Shown here piece after piece: positions 55,128 to 64,000 of a stretch of DNA of 64,000 nt. The notes below the pieces were generated by a model. It did no database searches. It had not been told where the DNA came from and was given only the letters and a program-made list of their open reading frames with translations. The DNA comes from Sambucus nigra (taxonomy: Eukaryota > Streptophyta > Magnoliopsida > Dipsacales > Adoxaceae). The position numbers were made by a program, and so were the translations under genes. Each line of letters starts with the position of its first letter. Within the stretch, counting starts at the first letter, position 1. The stretch covers positions 532,242,017 to 532,306,016 of the forward strand of contig OX422211.1 in assembly GCA_949130495.1 (NCBI GenBank), given 5' to 3'.

Positions 55128-57745
55128 AGTGAGCCTAAAAGTATGGCTTCATCTTTCTCAAAGAATGAATCAGAGTGTAGGCCAACTTTTCCATCCTAGT
55201 GTACCTCTGCTCACCCCTAGAGTGCTTTGTTGTTGAAATACACCGGCTTTGGTATTCCATCCTCTTCTCTCACGATGGCTACTCTAATAACCGATTCTGA
55301 GATTGCTAGGTACACATACAGTTTTCTCCATGGACTGGTTCTGAAAAAAATAAGGGAGAGCCGAGGTTTCACTTCAATTATTTGAAAGCCTTATCACATT
55401 CCTCATTCCACTCAAAAGCCTTTCTAAGAACTTTAAAAAATGGAAGGCACTTGTCGGTATCTCTGGATACAAACCTGTTAAGTGCCGCTAGCCTCCTGGT
55501 CAGCCTATGAACCTCTTTGATTATAGATGGTGTCTTTACCTCTATCAAGGTCTTGATCTTATCTGGGTCGGTGTCTATACCGCTCTAATTTATGATAAAG
55601 CCCAAGAACTTTTCATTCCCTGCATCGAACATGCACTTTGTAGGGTTAAGCTTCATCCTATATATATCCATCGTGTCAAAAGTTTGCTTGAGGTCTGCTA
55701 TATGGGTGTCGACCTTGAGGCTCTTTGTAAGAATATCATCAACATAGACTTCAATAGTCCTCCCAATTTAGCCCTCAAACATCTTGTTAATGAGTCTCTA
55801 ATAAGTAACCCCTGCATTCTTCAAACCAAAGGGCATGATTTTATAGCAGTAGGTCCCCTTGTTAGTTATGAAGGCGGTCTTCTCCTCATTGATCGGGTGT
55901 ATGGATATCTGGTTGTAGCCCTAATAAGCATCCATGAAACTCATCAGCTCATGGCCTACTGTGGCATTAACCAGTTGGTCGATCCTGGGTAAAGGAAAAC
56001 TGCCATTAGGTCACGCCTTATTCAGGTCAGTAAAGTCTACACACATTCTCCACTTCCCATTAATTTTAGGAACTATGACAGCATTGACCAGCCACTCAGG
56101 ATATATCACATCTCTTATGAAGTTGGCCATTTCTAACTTTTTTACCTCTTCCCGAATGACATCATACTTCTCTCGGTAATAGATCCTCCTCTTCTGCCTT
56201 ATCGTCCTAGCATCATCGCCCACATTGAGTTTATAGAAAAAGAATTCAGGATCTATGCCTGACATATCCTCATGGCTCTATACGAAGATACTCTGCCTCT
56301 CTTTTAAGGGTTTGATTAGATCTTCCTTGATATTTCCTCTCAGGGCTTTGCCGACCTAGACGATTTTTGCAGGCCATCCTCATCGAGGATAATGGACTCG
56401 ACCTCTTTCGCAACTTCTCCTTTCTTCAGTTTGGTCTTATCCCTGGGATCTAGGGTATCAATACTATATGTCGAAGTTACTTTCTTGTGATCTTCCCTCT
56501 CCTCGACTGAGTTGAAGTAGCATTTACATGCCAACACTTGATCACCTTGGACTTCCCCTACCACGCAAGGGGTCGGGAATTTTACCATTTGGTGTACAGT
56601 GGATGGCACAACCTCAAATTCCTTGAGGGATACTCTTCCCATGATAATTTTATAAGTCAAGTATACACTTTCATCCATTATAAAGAAATTAACCTTCTCT
56701 GTTAGCCTGTTAGGCCAAACATCTCCCATTCTGACCTCCATTTTATACATTCCTAACGGATGCACCTTTTCTTCGCTAAACCCTATCAGCGGATGATGAT
56801 AAGGGACAAGCCTCTTCTTGCTAAGTCTCAAACCTTTGAAGCATGTACAGAATATAACATTGGACGAACTTCCCCCATCGACCAATATCCTTGGCACGTC
56901 ATAACCATGTATTCTGGTTGTAATCACCAAAGGAGCTAGGATTCCCTTAAGGTCAAGTCTTGAAAAACCCATGATTAAGGTGTTCATATCTACCTTCTTT
57001 CTCTTCTCCAACTTTGTACATACTTCAGACAAGTTAACGCCTTTAACCTTGGGAATGACCTTATCCTGGACCATGTGTGCCTTATGATCAACCACTAATG
57101 TACCACCCCCTACCAATCCTCCACAGATAATCTTCATATCAAATGAGATCATATGGAGTCAACCTTTTGGATCATTGTCCTTTGGCGGTACGTCTCGGTC
57201 GTTATCATCATCGTCATCTGAGGTGTCGTCTTTCTTCCCCGGGATATCTTCCCTGCACCTATCGGCCCTTCTTCTTCTGTGGTCGCCTCGTCCTCTCTTT
57301 GGGCCATCACTACTCACGTACTTCCTTAGCTTTCCAGCTTAAAGCATTTTCTCAATCTCATCTTTCAGGGAAAATCATTTGCCGATTAAGTGCCCGTGAT
57401 CTTGGTGAAATTAACACCATAATATTTTATCCCTTTTGTGAGGGGGACCTTTCAGCTTCTTAGGCCATCTGAGGGACCGATCATTCTTGATTTTATTCAA
57501 ATTATGCTCGTAGCTGACCGTGAAAGGAGTATACCCGATGAACTTATCATCGACCGATCTCTTCTTTCCCTCTTTATTCATCTTTTGTAACTTGCTCCTA
57601 TTGTTAGTCCCCTTCTCATCCTCATATTTAGCTTCCATAGCTTCCTCGGCGTTCATAACCTTGTCGGCCATCGCTAATAGCTCGATCATAGACTTTAGCG
57701 GGTCTTCAGCAAGTTTCTAGAGCAATTTTCCTTTCTGCAAACCTC
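55128..57745 (-). pseudogene. Minus-strand Ty3/gypsy fragment: gag, protease, partial RT
   Basis: Read from the right: gag end (KLLxKLAEDPLKSMIELLAM, then KVMNAEEAMEAKYEDEKG; 57,745-57,411); a His-rich HQDHGH stretch; protease frame 57152-56340 with ILVDGGSSSNVIF; RT frame 56265-56011 (MSGIDPEFFFYKLNVGDDAR, IYPEWLVNAVIVPK, RMCVDFTDLNKA); then RT with stops, keeping YVDD at 55746-55735, to the RNase H border. The frame on the opposite strand at 55507-55992 is only its shadow. It ends abruptly at the neighbouring element. Confidence 0.85.
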
Positions 57746-59557
57746 TTATTAATGTTATCACAAAATAGTTGGAGTTGTTTTCAAACTTAGTAAATTTCTT
57801 GAAGACGATTGAAACTTTTTGTTTGGCTTCTTTCAATTCTATCAAAGTTGCCTTATATTTTATTTTAAAAACATCATTTGATTTAGAAAGTTCTTTAATT
57901 TTTTGAACAAAAGATTTAGTTTTTATTTCATAGGCCAGACACTGATTCTCATAGCACCTTGCGTTCTATTTCACCAATAGGCTTAAAGACTCTATCTTTT
58001 CAGTTAAGTCATTGAATGTCTTTTCCAGTCTAGTTCTCTTCATGAGAGTCTTAGTGTAGAGTGTGTGAATATCAGGGAGGTCATCGTTATCAGACTCATT
58101 ATGTGTAATGTGTGAGTTGTCCCCTAGCGTTTCATTTGTCAAATTCACACACCCATTCAATTTGTCATCAATGCGAACACTTTGACTCACACACATCGTC
58201 GAAAAACTATTACTAGCAATGTCTACAACATGTTTACTATTTAAGCAATGAGTAGATAAACTAGTAGTTGACAAAACATCATCAATCATAACAGTACTGG
58301 GCATGATAGCATCAAGTTCAGAATTGTTCACAGACATATCAGCAAATTAGATAATTTTTGCTAAGAAAGACATGCATGGATCGAAAGAGTTGGAAGACTC
58401 AGGTTCAACTTCTTCAGATTCACTTGAGTCATCCCACGTCTTACTAATGTTATATTTAGCAGTGTTATTCATTTTAACCCTACAGTTAGAAGCCATGTGA
58501 CCCCTTTTATCACATATATATCATTGTGCATTGCTAAGGTATTTTCCAAGTATGTTATTATTCTTAGTGTTCTATTTGTCATTGTTTCTTTCATGAGTCC
58601 TGTTATTAAAGTTGTTTTGATATCCATCTTTCCCTTGTTTAGAAGCAACATTATTTCTAAACTATATAATTTTCTTAAGTTGTTTTGACATAAGGGCTAT
58701 TTGGTTATTCAAACTCTCTAGATCACAATCCTAATCAGAGTTCAAGTATATATTGGGTATGACTAGTTGAGGTGAGGCCATTTTAGAGTGAAAAACAACA
58801 TTGGAACTGGACCGTATTTTTAGATTATTAGATAGGTTATTCTTAAACTCAAGTTCCATTTCTACCGTCCAAAGTTTGCCACTGAGGAGTTCAAGGGTCA
58901 AGTTTAGATCATCTATCTCCTCAATTAACAAAACTTAGAGGGAATGGACCTAAGAATGTTTTACACTACTTCTTTCCTGTCATACATGATTCTATTTGCA
59001 TGTAGTTTTGTGATTATGTCAGTCAACCTAATAAATTTTTTTTCAAATGTTTTAGTCTCATTCATAACTAGAGTGTTATACTGTTGTATTAATATATGAG
59101 TTTTGGTTTCCTAACACAATCGTCACCTTTGTGAGAAGTGAATAATGTGTCCCAAGCCTCTTTAGATGTTGTGCAAATAGACATGCGTTTAAATTAGTGC
59201 TCATTAACAAACATGAATATAATATTTTTTGCCTTTGTTAATACTTAAGGAGGCATATTTTGCTTCCTTAGTAAACTCATTGAGAAGCTGTTTAACCCTT
59301 ATATCACTACCCTCTGCAATAGGCTTAGTTCGATGTGAGTATCCATTTTCAATTACTTCCTAGACATCATCTCCCAGTTTCCCATGGATGAACGCAATCA
59401 TCCTTACTTTCCAGTAAGGAAAATTATTCACATCAATGAGGGGAGGTAGGGACAAATTTCCAAGACGCCCAAAATTTTCGTCTATAAAGAGATTTTAGAT
59501 CAATTTTGAAGTACAAGATCTAAAAAGTTATGAAAAGTACAAAGCTCTGATACCAAT
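57745..59557 (-). pseudogene. Copia gag region, minus strand
   Basis: From right to left: gag-like sequence with stops after the primer site; a knuckle (CDKRGHMASNC, about 58,519-58,484) whose first Cys is a stop codon; an acidic serine-rich stretch; then coiled-coil-like sequence (about 58,060-57,760). This is the layout of gag and its tail in plant copia elements, where a charged coiled coil follows the knuckle. Protease and the rest of pol are missing, cut off by the gypsy gag at about 57,745. Confidence 0.6.
59544..59555 (-). other. tRNA-iMet primer binding site, minus strand
   Basis: GCTCTGATACCA on the plus strand, the exact complement of TGGTATCAGAGC. It marks the internal edge of the 5' LTR to its right. 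Confidence 0.85.
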
Positions 59558-61190
59558 TGAAAAATTGCTCACTATGTTATTTTAACAAAAATTAAAATGG
59601 TTTAACGAGTATAGAAATTACTTTTTGAGGAAACTATTTCAAAAATCTTTATTAAGACACAAGATGTGTAAAATAATCTTTGAGAAAATTATTTTAGTCT
59701 CTTACAAATAGGTTTTAAACTAAACCTAAGTCTGATTTTCAGAATGTAGCATAAAGAGATAAAAATCACACATAAGAGACAAAGCAAATTTTAACGTGGT
59801 AAAATCCTACCCAATTGGGGAAACATCTACGGTGACCTCTACGCCAGAAAATAAAATCCTCCATAAATAAATATATGTTACAAGTAAGTACAACAAATCA
59901 TACAACCAATCCTATTATAAGTCAAGAATTACACCTAAGTGAGAATCCTCCCCTTCTGGGGTACCGTCTCCTGACTTGTTTAAGATCTGGTTCATCCTTT
60001 CTTTGTTACACGCCATGATTCCTTTCTCCTTTTAACTCGATGTCGACTCATCAGTTAAAATCTATCAACTAACAACACACTTTAGTGTTTGTGGGTGAAT
60101 GTGTAGTGAGTGAAATGCCTAAATGATATGCATGTACTCACACATACTCCCTATGAATTACAATAGATCTCATAATGAAATACATTTTTACACTTCGGAA
60201 ATTTAGACTTATTTTTTCATGCAAAATATTTCAAGATATGATTTCTTTTAGATCTTTAAAACAAAGATCCACATAAATTATTTATAAACACAATTTTTTT
60301 GATATGAAAAATTTTCAGATCTGAAACATGCAAGTCTTGATTTCAGTTTTTAAAAACAAGAGAAGTTGGATTTAAAACAAGAAATGAAAAACAGCCTAGA
60401 ACTAAACCTGAGATGTTTCACAGTATTTAGATCTACAAATTTCTAAAAAGAAATAAGATCCAAAATATGTGAGTCTGTTAAGAGAGAGATTACAATAGTG
60501 AGGAATAAACAAAAGCCTAAACAAAAACCTAACTCTCAGTATTTTTAAAAAAAATATTTTCTTAAATTTCTAAATGAAAAATATTTTCTCTCAAAATTTT
60601 CTCTATCCTCTCTCTTTTCTCTTTTTTCTCTCTTATCTATCTTTTTCTCTCAACTCTCAAGACTCTAAAAAAACTCTCTAATTAAAGGAATAAGCGTCCT
60701 TATATAGGCCACTCAAAGGATCCATAAGGTCGGTTTGAAATCAAGGATTGGGATTAACTTTGATTTAAAACGTTGAAATCTAATGGCTGAGAAATAACCA
60801 CACTAAAACTAAAGCTGATTAGTTAAAGTCAGACGCACATCAATCAATTAAAGTGACATGAGGACCATTGATTAAATTGATCTAACGGTTGAGATTAGGT
60901 GTGTGGTATGTGAGTATAAACAAAAACAAATTTAGCCAAATACAAGCCAACACGTGGTTTCTTTGAGAATAAAAAATGCGTGTTTTTAAGTTTTCTAAAA
61001 ACTCCATTTTCTACCACAAATATTTCAGTCGGTTTTGGATTCTGCCGAAGCCATTTTTTAGGAACATATAAAATTTAGAATTTGTCCCCAAAACAATTTC
61101 AACCCTATTTTAATTATTTCAAAAATTGATTTAAATGTTTTAAAATTCCCAAAAAATTATAGAAAATTCATTTTAATTCCAGTTAACACA
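59558..61190 (-). repeat. 5' LTR of the minus-strand copia element
   Basis: It starts TGAAAAATTG beside the primer site and probably ends AGTTAACACA near 61190 (TG…CA). AT-rich, with T-rich CTCTCT stretches and TATATAGG (about 60,698). A length of about 1.6 kb would be long for copia. The right end is inferred. Confidence 0.5.
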
Positions 61191-61690
61191 CAACAATCAA
61201 TTATTATATGAAATACAAAACTATGAGTTGTGAGTGTGTTGGAATACAACCTGTGTGACTGATTGAGAAGTCTTTGCTGATGTTGAGGTAACATATGAAG
61301 AGGCTATGATGTATTTGAAGGAGGGACCTAAATTTTGTCAATATTTCCAAACTCGTTGAGGCTCCTATATAGTTCAGACTCAAATGAGTCAACTATATAG
61401 TATGCTTCAGGATTGTGAAAAGGTAAAAAACTTTCTTATAAATACCTAAAAGTGTGTGGGTTTTCACAAAGGTGGTGATTCCTAATCCTAAAAGGATTAA
61501 AATAGGAAAAAAACCCGTTGACCTTTATTGGTTATGCAACTAATAGTAATTTATATTTATTTCTTATTCATAAATAAGGAATTCCTGACATGCACACAAA
61601 CACAATTATTTAATCTAGAAATACATATTTTTCGAAGATATAATTTTCGCATAATAAATTCGTTGATTCAAGTTCTTCTAAAATAACCTA
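61191..61690. other. Stretch between copia fragments, nothing firm
   Basis: Short frames only. It may be the upstream part of the plus-strand copia pol, but I recognise no domain. Confidence 0.4.
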
Positions 61691-62848
61691 TGACACTGAA
61701 TCTAGTAGTCATCAAAAGAATGTTGACAATAAATCTATTAAAAAATATGATGACTTCGAACCTAAATGCAGTAAAAAGACAAAGGCTTCGAAGTCGTGTG
61801 GTGCAAATTTTCTAATTTATATGTTAGAAAGTGAGCCTAGTAGCTTCGAAGAAGCAATGCCAACTTCAGATGTTCCTCTCTAGAAAGAGATTATCAATGT
61901 TAAAATTGAATCTATCATACAAAACCATAATTGGAAATTGGTGGATCTCCCACCAAGTAATAAACCTCTTGGATGCAAATGGATATTCAAGAGAATATTT
62001 AAAGTGGACGGATCAATTGAAAAATACAAAGCATGACTTGTGGCTAAAGGCTATAAGAAAAAGGAAGGACTTAATTGTTTTGATATTCATTCTTTAGTTA
62101 CGAGAATGACACCCATTTGAATGTTAACAATTTTTGCAGCGCTGCATAGTTTGGAGATACATAAAACGGATGTAGAAATTGTATTTTAAATGATGAATTA
62201 AATAAAAAGATATATATGTAAGAACTTGAAGGGTTCGAAATTCCAGGATAAGAAAAGAAAGTGTGTAGACTTGTTAAATCCCTCCATGGATTGAAACAAA
62301 CGCCTAAACAATGGCATAAGAAATTTGACAAAGTGATAATGTCAAATGAATTTAACATAAATGAGTGTGAGAAATGTGTTTACATTAAAAGCACTCAAAG
62401 TGGTTATGTCATTGTTTATCTCTATGTAGATGATATGCTTATTATTGGAAATAATAAATATATCATTAAATCTACTAAGATAATCGTATCCAGTAAATTT
62501 GATATGAAATATATGGTTATTGCGAATGTTATATTAGAAATTAAAATTTTTGAAACTTGGGATGGACTTGTCTTGTGTCAATATCATTATATCGAGAGGA
62601 TACTTTATAAGTTTGATAAAGGTAGTGATATTATAGCTAAAGCACATATTGACACAAATATTAATTTATATAAAAATACTGAGAATGGTATATCTCAATT
62701 GGAGTATTCTTATATCATAGGCAGTTTAATGTTTGTGATAAACTGCACTCTCTCATGTATTTCTTACTCAATCAACAAGTTGAGTAGGTACATAAATAAT
62801 CCAGGGGAAGACCATTGGAAATCTATTACAAGGGTATTATATATCTGA
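61690..62848 (+). pseudogene. Copia reverse transcriptase, plus strand
   Basis: The start has stops and at least one frameshift: HNWKLVDLPPSNKPLGCKWI, FKVDGSIEKYKA, a stop, LVAKGYKKKEGLN, then LEIHKTDVEIVF. From 62261 it is open to 62848: VKSLHGLKQTPKQWHKKFDK, INECEKCVYIKS, then the catalytic YVDD at 62423-62434, LEYSYIIGSLMFV and INKLSRYINNPGEDHWKSI. This is RVT_2 of Ty1/copia. It is the opposite strand to the copia gag at 57,745 and so a different copy or an inversion. Confidence 0.85.
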
Positions 62849-62867
62849 GATATACCTTGTTGATGTA

Positions 62868-63480
62868 AAAACCTCGATTTGATCTAATTATTTAATCACA
62901 GATAAATATGAATAAAGAAATAAGACAAAAGATTTTTAAAGTGGTTCAGCCTCAAGGAAATGGCGTACGTCCACTATTTTGTATTGCTGGGTAATTTTCC
63001 TTTATCTTGAATATGTTCGCTTATCGAAGCTTACCCTGCTGTGGGGGTGTTACAAAGTATTTATAGCCCTTAGGCGGTTAGTGTGAAAAGAAAATATGCC
63101 ATTATTTAATTGACATATTCATCTGTACATGATAAGGATGCTCATTGAATCTGTCTTCGCTGTTTGATCTTCCTGACTAGATGCTCGGTACACTGAGTAG
63201 CTCGACGCGCTGAGTAGTTCGGCGCTGTAAGTTGCTCGGTAAATATATTTATGCCACGCAGGATGACACAGGTCTTCATATAATTGGTCCACGTCAGCTG
63301 ACTAATTTTTGTATCAATAGAAGCCCCCAATGTTTCACAGTTGAGGTTGGATTTGAGAGTGTGGAATATTATGCCCAAAAGTTGCTCGGTCATGTTTACC
63401 CAGTCTTGTTAGATTACATATCTCCAACACTTGTGACATTTAATAATTTTAAGTGCGAAATGGCAAACTCGTAAATATTT
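62868..63480. repeat. LTR-like sequence
   Basis: It contains AAAGTGGTTCAGCCTCAAGG, GGGGGTGTTACAAAG and TATTTATAGCCC, features common in plant LTRs read from the opposite strand. Pairs such as CTGAGTAGCTCG and CTGAGTAGTTCG recur near 63,195-63,235. No partner copy is seen, and both limits are guesses. Confidence 0.35.
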
Positions 63481-63760
63481 TGAATCTTCGACAGACACTT
63501 GGGTATTTATGTATTTTTCATCATTTAGCCGCCGAAAACGCAATCGTCATCTCTAGTGATCATTACTTTTCTCGTTTCCTAAAGCAATGCATTTAAAGAC
63601 GATAGAATCAGATTGTCTTCTACGTTTTGCCTTTTAGATTTCCAAACTCTTTATCTTGTCACTTTTTCTTCTTACGATCGTTCTTTTTATCATCCGCCTT
63701 AGCTGAATTCTTAATTTTCTGTAAGAATTTCTTCTTTCTTATTTCTTTTCTTTAGTCACC

Positions 63761-64000
63761 ATGGTTTACCTTATCGAATCATTGGATAAGTTTACGGCTG
63801 ATTTTGCGATTCCTTCTTGGGTTATTCTGGAAGAACCTTCTTTCCCTTATGATTTATTTTCTCTAGCTAAGGGACATTGGGTTTCTTCCATTTTTGTAGC
63901 TGAATGTGGTTTTTCTTTCCCGCTTAATCCCTTGTATTTGGAATTTTGCCAATATTTTGATATTGTTCCTACAAGAGTAGTTCTAAATACATGGAGGGTA
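63761..64000 (+). CDS. 5' part of an ORF running off the window, transposon-like
   Basis: The ATG at 63761 has a good plant context (CACCATGG) and opens 80 codons with no stop before the window ends. It reads MVYLIESLDKFTADFAIPSW, VILEEPSFPYDLFSLAKGHW, then FPLNPLYLEFCQYFDIVPTR and NTWRV. The FPLxPLxLEFCxYFxIxPxxxxxNxWR pattern recalls uncharacterised plant transposon-encoded proteins. A T-rich leader precedes it. With an LTR-like stretch on its left, it could be the antisense ORF of a minus-strand Tat element; this is inference. Confidence 0.5.
   Translation, partial: MVYLIESLDKFTADFAIPSWVILEEPSFPYDLFSLAKGHWVSSIFVAECGFSFPLNPLYLEFCQYFDIVPTRVVLNTWRV

Noticed and set aside
55507..55992. 161-codon plus-strand frame
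   Set aside because: It lies opposite the reverse transcriptase (YVDD region) of the minus-strand gypsy fragment and is a shadow of it.

Overview
This is nuclear DNA of a flowering plant, most likely a eudicot. Evidence: a split gene with GT-AG introns encoding a plant-type SPX-MFS vacuolar phosphate transporter; Ty1/copia and Ty3/gypsy (including Tat-like) LTR retrotransposons; hAT miniature elements with 8-bp target duplications; plant LINE fragments; and AT-rich spacer with long microsatellites. I cannot name the species.

Layout. (1) Positions 1-28,800 hold the one recognisable host gene, a PHT5/VPT1-type transporter on the + strand. Ten coding exons (2208-28777) join in frame to 698 codons plus a stop, about the length of the Arabidopsis proteins. 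A probable non-coding first exon and a 5'UTR intron lie upstream. The gene is stretched by transposons in its introns: an antisense copia remnant and a hAT transposase fragment in intron 1; a LINE tail and a fold-back element in intron 4; a small hAT element in intron 5; an antisense gypsy remnant in intron 6; and a sense LTR element without pol, LINE pieces, a hAT-like repeat and a tandem duplication in intron 7. (2) 28,800-36,012: spacer, then a non-autonomous copia element with both LTRs, inserted in an (AT)n tract; its gag carries a single-base frameshift. (3) 36,424-44,183: a decayed Tat-like Ty3/gypsy element (+) with both LTRs and a long, possibly spliced, antisense coding region between integrase and the 3' LTR. 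(4) 44,184-47,842: spacer with no gene I can support. (5) 47,843-63,480: a retrotransposon graveyard, with a minus-strand gypsy end (long LTR carrying a hAT insertion) abutting a plus-strand gypsy pol that is nearly intact, then minus-strand gypsy and copia fragments and a plus-strand copia RT. (6) 63,761-64,000: an open reading frame running off the window, probably also transposon-derived.

The host gene should import phosphate into the vacuole: an N-terminal SPX domain senses inositol pyrophosphates and gates twelve predicted membrane segments. Nothing else in the window is an obvious functional partner. The points most worth following are the intact but transposon-filled transporter gene, the antisense coding region of the Tat-like element, the inverted junction of two gypsy elements near 51,110, and several miniature elements with exact target-site duplications.
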